64,000 bases of DNA. Origin: Nemertoderma westbladi (Eukaryota > Xenacoelomorpha > Nemertodermatida > Nemertodermatidae). The stretch is taken from positions 53,636 through 117,635 of the forward strand of contig JAUCBJ010008130.1 in the NCBI GenBank assembly GCA_032718475.1, in the 5' to 3' direction. Each line of letters starts with the position of its first letter. Within the stretch, counting starts at the first letter, position 1. This document shows positions 23,684 through 34,033 of the stretch, one piece after another. The notes beneath the pieces are model-generated. The model was not told where the DNA came from, ran no database searches, and saw only the letters and a program-made list of their open reading frames with translations. A program made the position numbers and the translations under genes.

Positions 23684-24031
23684 ATGTGTATTGCGGTAAT
23701 TATAGAGTACCTTTTATTATTTTCAATTTACTTTAAGATTTGGAAAATGGGTATTTTAAACGAAAAATGTTCGGTTTGCTATTCTAAATTATTGCAACAT
23801 CGAGATAATTATAAAGGTGAAAATAAACATGGAACTTGCGTGAGATGTATTGTACAATATTCTGAAATGAATAATTATTGTTCTAAAATTTGTCCTATTT
23901 GTCGCGTACCCATATCTAAGTTAAATATGAAGTTGGCGAGATACGAACACTATTATTGGAAAGAGCTACGAAATATAACTTATATTTCCGCGCAAAGTAA
24001 TGATCCTGGAGATTTATTAGCAAGTAGTTAG
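23684..24031 (+). CDS. RING-like zinc-finger protein, small
   Basis: The frame is open from an ATG at 23684; a later ATG at 23747 would remove a hydrophobic 21-residue N-terminus (AVIIEYLLLFSIYFKIW) that could be a membrane anchor. The body shows C-x2-C (CSVC), then H-x2-C-x2-C (HGTCVRC), then C-P-x-C (CPIC), the RING pattern typical of ubiquitin ligases. The third usual ligand, a Cys two residues before the His, is Asn here, so the fold may bind one zinc differently or be decayed. About 115 aa. It sits 130 bp after the small acidic gene, in the same direction and with the same AT-rich codon use. The downstream (CTGA)n array starts 23 bases after the stop. Confidence 0.55.
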   Translation: MCIAVIIEYLLLFSIYFKIWKMGILNEKCSVCYSKLLQHRDNYKGENKHGTCVRCIVQYSEMNNYCSKICPICRVPISKLNMKLARYEHYYWKELRNITYISAQSNDPGDLLASS

Positions 24032-24053
24032 ACTTGATTACTGTAAGAATGGT

Positions 24054-25767
24054 TGACTGACTGACTGACTGACTGACTGACTGACTGACTGACTGGCTGG
24101 CTGACTGGCTAGCTGGCTGGCTGGCTGACTGACTGACTGACTGACTGACTGACTGACTGACTGACTGACTGACTGACTGACTGACTGACTGACTGACTGA
24201 CTGACTGACTGACTGACTGACTGACTGACTGACTGACTGACTGACTGACTGACTGACTGACTGACTGACTGACTGACTGACTGACTGACTGACTGACTGA
24301 CTGACTGACTGACTGACTGACTGACTGACTGACTGACTGACTGACTGACTGACTGACTGACTGACTGACTGACTGACTGACTGACTGACTGACTGACTGA
24401 CTGACTGACTGACTGACTGACTGACTGACTGACTGACTGACTGACTGACTGACTGACTGACTGACTGACTGACTGACTGACTGACTGACTGACTGACTGA
24501 CTGACTGACTGACTGACTGACTGACTGACTGACTGACTGACTGACTGACTGACTGACTGACTGACTGACTGACTGACTGACTGACTGACTGACTGACTGA
24601 CTGACTGACTGACTGACTGACTGACTGACTGACTGACTGACTGACTGACTGACTGACTGACTGACTGACTGACTGACTGACTGACTGACTGACTGACTGA
24701 CTGACTGACTGACTGACTGACTGACTGACTGACTGACTGACTGACTGACTGACTGACTGACTGACTGACTGACTGACTGACTGACTGACTGACTGACTGA
24801 CTGACTGACTGACTGACTGACTGACTGACTGACTGACTGACTGACTGACTGACTGACTGACTGACTGACTGACTGACTGACTGACTGACTGACTGACTGA
24901 CTGACTGACTGACTGACTGACTGACTGACTGACTGACTGACTGACTGACTGACTGACTGACTGACTGACTGACTGACTGACTGACTGACTGACTGACTGA
25001 CTGACTGACTGACTGACTGACTGACTGACTGACTGACTGACTGACTGACTGACTGACTGACTGACTGACTGACTGACTGACTGACTGACTGACTGACTGA
25101 CTGACTGACTGACTGACTGACTGACTGACTGACTGACTGACTGACTGACTGACTGACTGACTGACTGACTGACTGACTGACTGACTGACTGACTGACTGA
25201 CTGACTGACTGACTGACTGACTGACTGACTGACTGACTGACTGACTGACTGACTGACTGACTGACTGACTGACTGACTGACTGACTGACTGACTGACTGA
25301 CTGACTGACTGACTGACTGACTGACTGACTGACTGACTGACTGACTGACTGACTGACTGACTGACTGACTGACTGACTGACTGACTGACTGACTGACTGA
25401 CTGACTGACTGACTGACTGACTGACTGACTGACTGACTGACTGACTGACTGACTGACTGACTGACTGACTGACTGACTGACTGACTGACTGACTGACTGA
25501 CTGACTGACTGACTGACTGACTGACTGACTGACTGACTGACTGACTGACTGACTGACTGACTGACTGACTGACTGACTGACTGACTGACTGACTGACTGA
25601 CTGACTGACTGACTGACTGACTGACTGACTGACTGACTGACTGACTGACTGACTGACTGACTGACTGACTGACTGACTGACTGACTGACTGACTGACTGA
25701 CTGACTGACTGACTGACTGACTGACTGACTGACTGACTGACTGACTGACTGACTGACTGACTGACTG
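24054..25767. repeat. (CTGA)n tetranucleotide array, left part (1.7 kb)
   Basis: About 428 repeat units. Only the first ~70 bases carry CTGG/CTAG variants; from about 24124 to 25767 I see no interruption. It ends abruptly at the left LTR of element A and resumes in phase at 44979, so it is one array split by the insertion. On the minus strand all three frames read Ser-Val-Ser-Gln, which creates long false open frames. Confidence 0.98.
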
Positions 25768-27888
25768 ACCAATAAAGACACAAACTGCTCTATTTTCTAG
25801 ACGGGGCAATCAGGAGCGTATAATTACTAATGTAGGGTTCAGGTACAGAAACCCACTACTTACCGTTGGATGGCTCTAATCTGCCGTCCGCTAATATATT
25901 TTACTAAATTTCTACGACTCCTTCTAAATTCTCGTTCCTTTCTCTACCAATTGCTCGATAGAGAGCTAACTGTTCGAATATATGAGCCACGCGGGAATAA
26001 CCAAAACAATAAACCCGAATCGGCTCCCTAAGCTGACTTAAAACGAGTGTGAGAGATTTGACACTCAGAGTGTATTCTATAGCCTAATATTACTGTAAAA
26101 TTGCGCTTACAACTACGTCCTTTCTAATCGCATCTAATCGCAATACTGGGGTTCCCTAACGGAATGTGTGAATGTGAGAATATTTAAATAATCAAAAAAT
26201 TGATGCAGCGTTTATTTTGGGACTCAGCCTTATCTGCGGCTGGCTTTAGGCCAGCAATTTACTGATGCGCGCTGCGTACTGTATACTACGATGTGAATTT
26301 TGTCCGCTAATTCAAATAACTGCCCAGCGTGAATAGTGTACGGTACTCTAAATTTATTACCTAACTACCCTCCACTATGCAGCGTACAAATTCTTAATTT
26401 TACTAATTAATTTCAGTCACAAATATGTAACGGCGTACTAATTACTAAGTATTCCAGAATGCGTAATTCTAAATTATTACGCAACGGGTCACACTAGCAA
26501 CAGCCTAAAATACCGTATTATTTTCGACCTAATCAGAAATTAATTACAGTAAGCTAAGAAATAGAAATCAATCAAAGGGAAAGAGCACCTATCCAAGCAT
26601 TCGTGATTTATTAGGCACACTTTAGTAACGCACCAATCAGCATTCAAACAACAATCGCAATCTACAGTTTAGCTAGCAATTCACAACTCGCAACTCGCAA
26701 CTCGCAACGTAAAGGATGCAGATCTCTCCCGGCTACGTCTAGGCTTCCTAACTAACCCAATTCCCGTCCCCCTAATACTACAAAATAGAGACAAAACCTG
26801 GATCATCAGCCCCTAATTGCCGAGCCGGCGTACCTGACCCACTCTACGCTGCAACTTGCGCGCAATAGTAATCCCCCCAATGTTGCTTGTCTTTGAATCC
26901 TCCGCACTCCCGTCGTCGCTAACCCCCCGATGCGCCCGCCACGCTTACCGGTACCCTAGCCCTCCATCAGAATGAGTAGCTACCGTAGCGGCACATGCAA
27001 ATCACAAAGGTCTGACAGTCTGAGAAATCCCGTAGGATTATTGTCGAAAGAAATCACATAGAACCATTTACTAAAGGGTAGAAATCATAGTTCCAACTTG
27101 TAATTAACAGCGATCATTGAGATTGATTGAGAAACACAATAAGAATCAAACAGAAATTGCAAATTTACGAATCATTGCAAGAAATCAAAAAAGGGCAGTA
27201 ATTTACACAGAAAAACTAAGCATCGAATAATAGTTGAAGGTGAGCTGTGTGGGGTGTGGTGGATGACTAAGGATGTGTAAGCTGTGCAGACAATGGAAGT
27301 ACGCCAATTTATAGGTGATTTGAGAAGGGTGATGCAATCGATCTCTCATTGGCTCCCCAATCCGAGCTAACATTAGACCAGCCTGGAAGCAGTTAGGCCA
27401 ATAAGAGAGCCGGATTGTGGGCCTATAGCTCCCTGAAATCGTAAATTGCCACCATATAAGGTAATTTTCCCGATGCTTAATTTGGCGGTACTAATAATAT
27501 CATCCACAAATATAAATTTAGCGCAATTATAGAGAAATTAAAACCAATAGCTAGCCTCATCAAGGCTAATAACGGCAAGCCCAGATCCAGGGTCCAACAA
27601 GGACTTGCTACCCTGGAACTATCTACTTATATCCTATTACAAAACTACATAGGTAGGGCTACATACTATACAAAATGGATGAGTTCAAAATATATGGGCG
27701 TTTCAACTTCCTTATCTAAATATCATTGCGCATTATGCCTTATCTAAATAATTATACTGCATCACGGACTAATATATGATACTATATAATGAACTAATAT
27801 ATTATACTGTATAATGGACTAACATTATTATACTGTATAACGGACTAATATATTACGTAATGTAGGTACAGCGCCATATACCATAACA
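25768..27888 (-). repeat. 3' LTR of element A
   Basis: Nearly identical to 42851-44978 along its whole length. Differences I saw include single-base changes, two 1-bp indels and one extra AACTCGC-type 8-bp unit in the other copy. Very long for a BEL LTR. No protein-coding frame of interest. Confidence 0.95.
27306..27313 (-). promoter_or_regulatory. candidate TATA box in the 3' LTR of element A
   Basis: Sense strand CCTATAAATTGGCGTAC. The same sequence lies in the 5' LTR at 44396-44403, where it could start the genomic transcript. Position alone supports it; no start site is visible. Confidence 0.35.
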
Positions 27889-28394
27889 CCGCTCCAAGGG
27901 AAATCATGCAATGTTTCCCTCCAATTGTAGAAGAGTGTAAGGCGATGTATACAAAATAAAATAAATCTCCTTCAAATAATCTAAATGTCTTGATACTATA
28001 CTATTTACAAATATTGCCATAGATATTGCATAATGAATTGCATACAAATTAAATTTACAAAACATTATCTCTCTCTCAATGTTAACGATTATTACATACA
28101 AATTAAATTTACAAAAATACTGTTTCTCATTCGTTCTACATAATGATTACTACATACAAATTAAATTTACAAAAATACTTTCAAATTATAAAATTTTGCT
28201 AGAGTAGGTGAAAGGAGTAAGCCAAACCCGCAGGTTTGTCTCCCCAATCACCTCCTTCGCCTCTCTCATAATATAAATCCAAATCAGTGCGACTAGTGTA
28301 TATGAGTCAAGTCGGATATTTACAAATGCTACAATATACATCAGAGCGACGATGATGTATATATCTAGAGTCTGTCGCCCCGTGATACGATGCA
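27889..28394 (-). other. 3' untranslated region of element A with 57-bp repeats
   Basis: Between the last ORF and the 3' LTR. It holds three copies of CATACAAATTAAATTTACAAA near 28040, 28096 and 28153, spaced about 57 bp, and one copy of the 16-bp palindrome at 28223-28238. The bases just before the LTR in the sense direction (TTGGAGCGG) make a poor purine tract. Confidence 0.6.
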
Positions 28395-28985
28395 TTACTG
28401 ACCCGCTCCTGGGTTCTTCGGGCTCGCTCCTCTCTTTCGCCCCCTACCCAGATACACCAATCGTCCTCCAGTTGACTCCGTTGACGTGGTCCGTGAGGCG
28501 TCACTCCCCGGAACCGGCGACGATGTTCCCTGAGCTCCGACAGATACCCGGCTCGTGCTTCGTCCTCGGCCTCGTCCCAATGGTCGTGCTCCTGTGGTCG
28601 CTTCCGCTAACTCTTCCTTCTGCAATTGCATGCGCGCCTTCTCCGACGCACCCTGCGCCTTGCGTTGCAATCTCTGTGCCTCTATAATCGAGTGATAGTG
28701 GTCGTCCTTGACTTGACGCTTGTCTTGGACCTCTCCTCCTGGTTCCTTCCGTGAGCCTTGAGCTCCAACGGTCGTCGTTGTGGGCGCTGCGGTTCGCTGT
28801 TCCTCGATCCTCTTAGCGGTCAATGACCCCACTGGTACGTGAGTCAACAGGAATTCGTTGCGGTATTGAATAGCCGCCATCCTCCAATCTCCTCGCGCGC
28901 GCACCACTTTCCTAGTTTCCGAAAACAAACCCTTTGTAATACGGTCGCAAATAGCAACAAAGTTCCAAGTGTACTTGTTGTCCAT
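28395..28985 (-). CDS. element A ORF Y: 196-aa Arg/Gly-rich basic protein, unknown
   Basis: An uninterrupted frame starting 19 bases after the ORF X stop, same strand. The N-terminal ~50 residues look folded (MDNKYTWNFVAICDRITKGL at the start); residues 60-115 are Gln/Glu/Lys-rich and probably helical; the C-terminal third is basic and disordered with RGRGRS and GRGRKRG, the kind of sequence that binds RNA. No family recognised. The tight spacing to ORF X suggests both come from the same mRNA, with ORF Y made by reinitiation or from a spliced form. It lies in the env position but has no signal peptide or membrane segment, so it is not an envelope protein. Confidence 0.6.
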   Translation of the reverse strand: MDNKYTWNFVAICDRITKGLFSETRKVVRARGDWRMAAIQYRNEFLLTHVPVGSLTAKRIEEQRTAAPTTTTVGAQGSRKEPGGEVQDKRQVKDDHYHSIIEAQRLQRKAQGASEKARMQLQKEELAEATTGARPLGRGRGRSTSRVSVGAQGTSSPVPGSDASRTTSTESTGGRLVYLGRGRKRGASPKNPGAGQ

Positions 28986-29003
28986 ATTTAGTTGTCTGAA
29001 GTA

Positions 29004-32000
29004 TTACCGAACGACTATGACTCCAGTGTTCTGTGGAAGGTCTTGAGCGGTTAGGATGAGCTCCTGATATTGTGGTAGCGACTGTAGATATGGCTCGTAC
29101 GCAACATGTGATGGGTCTACCGCCCAAAATCCATATCCCGCCTTAAATGGTAACCAACGCATCTGCGCTTGAATGTGGTAGTCAGCCACACTCTCCCACT
29201 TATCTAGCATCTCCCGAAGTAGGTTAGCGCTATGGTTCTGGAAGGAATCGTCTCGCAGTTGGCATCTCGCGCTACGATGTCCCTTTACTCCACAATATCC
29301 ACATTGAGAAATGAAAACGGTGCACGTATGAAACGAATGGTCGGTCTCATTGCACCAACGGCAGACCTTATGCGCCGCCTCCACTACCGCGTCGCACGAT
29401 TTTTGATTGTGCCTTGTGCTGCCGCACAACTTGCACCTACGCGCTTGTGGAAACCAGGCCCTCTCGTATATGAGGTCTCCAATCGGTTTCGCACTTCCTT
29501 CTTTCCCAATGTCTAATACGATGTCGTCCTCTCCGGTCAGCGGTTGTCGATCCGGAACGAAGTAAACATCCTCGCCCTTGTCCTCTATCTCCAATATTTC
29601 CTCCCGCGTTCGTTTCGGATATGTCTTCTCCACCGGAAGATCTACTCCAAACACCTCTACTAACGTCTCCGGCCAACCCTCTCTAACAGGTCTATCAGCC
29701 TCCGAGTGGAAGGGAGTACCAAACCCGCGGGTTTGATTCCCGAACCACTTCTCCAAAGCTTCTGGCATCGGATACTCCATCGACGGTCGGTCTCCCAAAT
29801 CTCCGATATTCTGTCGATATATCCCTTCGAATATTGCTAATCCTCTCCTAACCAACGATGTATTCTCTAGCGATTGGTTGAAGAACGGGGTTAAGAAACG
29901 CTTCATCACGTCGGATTGGATTCCCCCTTTCGAGCGAACGTATTGATCTCCTCCGAACACCAATGGATGACGCTTCAAAACTCGCGCAACGATATCCGCT
30001 AATAAACAAGTTACCGTGTTCGACTCAAGCACCAAATAATATTGTAGTGACGCACGGGGTGGCGCGCATATGTTCCAATACACTAACGCTTGCCGCTTGA
30101 AGTGGGATTTGAACTCCACTCCCGGTGGCGTGTTATATTCACCATACGCCTCCTTGTATTTCTTCTGCGTCTTCAACTTGAAGTCCCAATTATACAATAA
30201 ATGTGCTATGAAGCCCATACCAGTCTTGGCAGAGTTGGGATACTCCCTATAAATTCCCATGTTTTGTGCCCATAGCAACAATAGCTTGGTGTCGACAAAC
30301 GGTCTCGGCAATCTATCTTCTAAATCAGTCATGGCGTTGAAGTCACTCTCCAAATCACTCTGGACTCCCGATCCCACCTTGACGTAATCTTGGCTAAGAA
30401 TCGCCTCTCTAACCTTCTTGGGTAGCATCCTGGCGTCGATACGCTCCGCTCCGTGCATACCTCCTCGCCTGCATACCTCCAAAATCTGTTCCCTAGGATC
30501 CTTCCCCTTCCGATATTGTGTCGTGATTATGGGCTCCAGTCTCTCTCTATCCGCTCTTACGCGCATAAACACATGAGTCACACCATCGGCCGCGCGAATT
30601 TGAATGCACTTACTAGTCAAGCATTCCTGATGAGACCCTCCTTCATCCTCGTCGGATGGGGTCCACATGCGCTCGATAGCCTTGTGGTCGTCATATCGGG
30701 TGTAAGATCCCTTTCTCCTCAGCCACGCCTGGTCTACCTCCTCGTCATCTGGGAATGTAGCCACTGCGACCCATACCTTGATGTACTTGTCTAACCATCC
30801 AAATAACTTGCTCTCTTTTCCCGGAGCTCCAATCTTGTCCAAAGTGTCGTAGTCTGTGATCTGTATCGGGACATCACGCAAGAACTTCACGCATAAAACT
30901 TCCCGTAGACAGTCGACGTTCCAATGATCCGACATCCTCACCATCGGCAAGAATCTAATCGCTTCTCGCGACTCCGGGTGATCTACCAATATTGCAGGTT
31001 CGCTACCGTCGGAATAATACACCGGTCGGGGTTGAGATACGGCCTGTGGAACAAATCCGGTCACTCTCCTCGTCTCCTCTTGATGTCTATCCGCGGTCTT
31101 ATTATATTCCGCTATCCGCGCTTCGAATAATTGTTTCGCTTTCGCCGCTCGCTCCTCCTGCCGCAACGCGTCTATGTCGTCCTGATGCTCAGGCGTGAGA
31201 GCTCTTGCTCGGTGAGGCGAAGTAAACGTAGTCCAGGGACTCGAGAGCTCCAAACCCGCAGGTTTGGTACCCGAGTCGCGTGCTGCTTCGCGCCGCGCCT
31301 CTAGGTCCTTGTAGGCTCGGTACAGCGAAATGGCCGCTGCTGTCTCTATCAAACTGGGTGTCGAACAGGGTTTAATCTCCGTATACGGATCTAAAGTCGT
31401 AACGGTCGGCGTAACGGGTCTTGGAGGTTGCTTTCCGCTGAAGTCGATACTGATCATCGGGTTGCTCATTGGGTAACCTCCCTCGTTATATCTAAGGAAC
31501 TGGTGAGCTTGGCATCGCGTTAATATCGGTTCGGGATGTTGCTCGTCCAATCGGTCGGGAATCGCCATGTCTTGTTTGTTCATGCATTCTCCACATTTGT
31601 AGAACAACTTGTATACACTGAAGACCTTCGACGTCTCTTGATTCTCGCCTCGAGTCCTCCGATACAGATGCATTCCGTCGAACTGATCTCGGACTGCAGG
31701 TAGCGGCTCTTCGTGTCGTAAATACATATTCATGTGGTACAGCCGCGCAATCTCCCCATCCGGGTCTGCGCTAATGTCGCACACGTCTAACGCGAAATCG
31801 TAGGGATACCGAGTGCGATACTCTTTCCGCAAAACTTCCATACGGTCCCCCAACGCTCTCATTCTTTCCCTCCTTAACTCTTTATCATAAGCAGGTTTAT
31901 ATTTCCCATTTAGCTCCATCACCGACCTCCCGTGGTAGTACACATTCGAATCCTTGCCTCCTGGTCGGGCAAATGGCAGCTCCGCCTCCTCTCTGGCAGT

Positions 32001-32039
32001 AAATCCTCTCCGCAGTTGCGCTCTAATTTCCTTCTCCAT
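29004..32039 (-). CDS. element A ORF X: 1011-aa protein with three CCHC zinc knuckles, unknown family
   Basis: An unbroken frame downstream of integrase, in the env position, from an ATG at 32039 (sense TAATAATGG). No signal peptide or membrane helix is seen. Near residue 150 there is a CGEC...C-x2-H cluster that could bind zinc. Residues 280-335 are a Glu/Ala/Arg-rich helix. The large middle (360-880) looks globular and is not recognised. Near 880-950 come three knuckles of identical spacing C-x2-C-x4-H-x4-C: CKLCGSTRHNQKSC, CRWCNETDHSFHTC and CGYCGVKGHRSARC, then a ~70-residue tail. Tandem knuckles bind single-stranded nucleic acid in Gag and CNBP-type proteins. Two copies of the 16-bp palindrome fall inside the frame (near residues 260 and 770). 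The frame is intact although the element's own gag-pol is broken. It could be a second Gag-like protein, a captured host gene, or a regulator of element RNA. Confidence 0.7.
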   Translation of the reverse strand: MEKEIRAQLRRGFTAREEAELPFARPGGKDSNVYYHGRSVMELNGKYKPAYDKELRRERMRALGDRMEVLRKEYRTRYPYDFALDVCDISADPDGEIARLYHMNMYLRHEEPLPAVRDQFDGMHLYRRTRGENQETSKVFSVYKLFYKCGECMNKQDMAIPDRLDEQHPEPILTRCQAHQFLRYNEGGYPMSNPMISIDFSGKQPPRPVTPTVTTLDPYTEIKPCSTPSLIETAAAISLYRAYKDLEARREAARDSGTKPAGLELSSPWTTFTSPHRARALTPEHQDDIDALRQEERAAKAKQLFEARIAEYNKTADRHQEETRRVTGFVPQAVSQPRPVYYSDGSEPAILVDHPESREAIRFLPMVRMSDHWNVDCLREVLCVKFLRDVPIQITDYDTLDKIGAPGKESKLFGWLDKYIKVWVAVATFPDDEEVDQAWLRRKGSYTRYDDHKAIERMWTPSDEDEGGSHQECLTSKCIQIRAADGVTHVFMRVRADRERLEPIITTQYRKGKDPREQILEVCRRGGMHGAERIDARMLPKKVREAILSQDYVKVGSGVQSDLESDFNAMTDLEDRLPRPFVDTKLLLLWAQNMGIYREYPNSAKTGMGFIAHLLYNWDFKLKTQKKYKEAYGEYNTPPGVEFKSHFKRQALVYWNICAPPRASLQYYLVLESNTVTCLLADIVARVLKRHPLVFGGDQYVRSKGGIQSDVMKRFLTPFFNQSLENTSLVRRGLAIFEGIYRQNIGDLGDRPSMEYPMPEALEKWFGNQTRGFGTPFHSEADRPVREGWPETLVEVFGVDLPVEKTYPKRTREEILEIEDKGEDVYFVPDRQPLTGEDDIVLDIGKEGSAKPIGDLIYERAWFPQARRCKLCGSTRHNQKSCDAVVEAAHKVCRWCNETDHSFHTCTVFISQCGYCGVKGHRSARCQLRDDSFQNHSANLLREMLDKWESVADYHIQAQMRWLPFKAGYGFWAVDPSHVAYEPYLQSLPQYQELILTAQDLPQNTGVIVVR

Positions 32040-32795
32040 TATTAGCCACGTATATACATATATATCCCAATAAGGTTCCGTTACGTAACTAATTACACTG
32101 TGGGTAAATCAGTTAGATGTCGCCGAAGGACAGACCTCTTGAGCCCCCCCCCCCCCGCCTTACAGCAGTTCAGGTTCGACTCTCTAGATCCCGTCTCATT
32201 CCTAACTATCCTCTAACCTATTCCCATGCATAGCGCAAAACTTTGGAGGTAAACTGGCCGTGACCAACTCACTTTTTGATGCCCAAACTACTCCCATTAC
32301 TTGTACTAAACTACAGTAGTTAGAAAGGACCATAATCTCAATGCTCGACTATACCAAACCCACAGGTTTGATAATCGAACATCACACTTCACTGCAAACT
32401 ACTGAGTGGGGTCCGCTACGCCCTGGTGCTACTAACCTTTAGCACCTTAGTTGTACTGCTGGCACCAATCTGTGGAAGTTGCTAAACTCAATTTACACTC
32501 CTACGTAATATAGCCGTCACCATGGTTTCTAAATGCTATTTTCCAGGCTTCACGACTTTTCAAATTACTGTTTATCTATAGACGGATTCTAAAACACGTC
32601 TATACACAGCGTCTGGAATTGTCTTGGGTTCACTTCTAATTTTTTAAAATTTTTTAATTTTCCAAAATTTTTGAAATAAAATTTTTGTTTTGATACCCAC
32701 CAGACAAAACTCAACGCAATCACCACAAGCCCGCTCCTATGCATTTCCTTGTATTTGCATACGAGGAATGCATACGAAGTGAGTTGCGTCCAACA
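32040..32795 (-). promoter_or_regulatory. spacer between integrase and ORF X, possible internal promoter
   Basis: A 756-bp non-coding gap in the middle of element A. In the sense direction it holds one palindrome copy (32355-32370), a run of 13 G (32144-32156 on the plus strand is C), and then ATATATATGTATATAC ending about 15 bases before the ORF X start codon. A TATA-like run behind a G-rich tract could drive ORF X separately, or the gap may be the intron or leader of a subgenomic mRNA. No transcript evidence is visible. Confidence 0.35.
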
Positions 32796-34013
32796 CTAAT
32801 TTTGTTTTGAGGCAGGAGATAAATTATAATCTCCTGTCTCGATGCGTGTCTCTTTTAATAACACGATATCTTGGACCGGTCGGTCCAAGGTGTGTAAACC
32901 ATTAGTTTTACACTTCTTTGGGTGCGGACACTTGCACCTAATTTTCACAGTGACTGTGCGCACTATGTTTTGCACGTCTGGGTGTATATGCAAGATAACT
33001 CCCGTCTCCCAGTATTTTCTCTTGACAATCGGTTCGGTTATCAATACGTAATCTCCCCTTTGGAGACTCCGAACCGTTTTGTACCACTTTGTTCTGGTAG
33101 ATATGGTGGGAAGATAGTATTCCCGCCAATATTCCCAGAATGTGTACGCTACGAATTGTGTCACTTTCCAGCTCTTACGACTATATAGGTCGGCACTAAT
33201 GGGTTCTGATGCCGGCACAAGAAATGCTGGACTCTGCATTAGCAAATGATTCGGCGTTAATGCAACACCGTCTGGCAACATAGCTATCGGCCTTGAGTTT
33301 AATGTATGCTCGATTTCGATGAAAGCTGAGACCAGTTCGTCATCGGTAAGTTGTTTGTTCACAGGCAATGTTTTGGCAATGGCCTGCTTTACAGAGCGAA
33401 CTAAACGCTCCCAACTTCCTCCTCTCCAAGGACTTTCTGGAGTATTGAATCTCCACTCTACTCTTTGCGGCAAAAGTGCTGCAGAAATTTCTTTATTCTG
33501 TGCCGCTTTATGAGCCGCGTTCAACTCGCTATTCCCTCCGACAAAGTTTGTACCCTTATCGGAGTAGAACGCCTTTACTAGTCCTCTCCTGGCCATAAAT
33601 CTCTTTAAGGCCAGGAGCAGAGATTTGGTCGACATGTCTGCCACACGCTCGATGTGTATGGCTCTACTAGCCATGCATGTCAGTAGCAGACCCCATCGCT
33701 TGTGGGTCAGCCGTCCACTCTTTGCCTCAATCGGACCAAAACAGTCCACCCCTGTGTTCGTAAAGGGTGGGTCATATGCCTGCACTCTCACTTCCGGGAG
33801 TTCAGCCATCTCCTGTTCCAATACTCTGGCGTTCACCCTCTTGCAAACCAGACAGGCGTCATACATAGTGCCTACTGCCCTGCTTGGCTGCAATAGAGTG
33901 AATCGCTGTCTCGCTGCCGACAAACAGTGTAACTTTCCCGCGTGATGCAACCTCTTGTGTATATCCCATAGAATCGCTCTTTGCAATTCTATTGGGTGAC
34001 TAGGGATTATCAC
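32796..34013 (-). CDS. element A integrase and DUF5641 segment of Pol
   Basis: A 405-codon frame. It starts in the zinc finger (H-x3/4-H then CLVC), continues into the DDE core with NTGVDCFGP, YSDKGTNFVGG and GGSWERLVRSVK (the three acidic catalytic residues are present), and ends with the DUF5641 domain (YSRKSWKVTQFV ... DRPVQDIVLL). Integrase joins the cDNA ends to the host chromosome. It is separated from the RNase H segment by a one-base frame change near 34020, where the upstream frame meets a stop. Probably not made as a fusion in this copy. Confidence 0.85.
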   Translation of the reverse strand: MIIPSHPIELQRAILWDIHKRLHHAGKLHCLSAARQRFTLLQPSRAVGTMYDACLVCKRVNARVLEQEMAELPEVRVQAYDPPFTNTGVDCFGPIEAKSGRLTHKRWGLLLTCMASRAIHIERVADMSTKSLLLALKRFMARRGLVKAFYSDKGTNFVGGNSELNAAHKAAQNKEISAALLPQRVEWRFNTPESPWRGGSWERLVRSVKQAIAKTLPVNKQLTDDELVSAFIEIEHTLNSRPIAMLPDGVALTPNHLLMQSPAFLVPASEPISADLYSRKSWKVTQFVAYTFWEYWREYYLPTISTRTKWYKTVRSLQRGDYVLITEPIVKRKYWETGVILHIHPDVQNIVRTVTVKIRCKCPHPKKCKTNGLHTLDRPVQDIVLLKETRIETGDYNLSPASKQN

Positions 34014-34033
34014 TGGGAACCTAAACTGTGAAT

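Noticed and set aside
23916-25809. Three long minus-strand open frames of (SVSQ)n
   Set aside because: They are the three frames of a 4-bp repeat with no stop codon on that strand; the composition carries no coding signal. The same applies to 44943-45797.
29004-32039. ORF X as a retroviral envelope gene
   Set aside because: No signal peptide, furin-type site or membrane helix; it has zinc knuckles instead.
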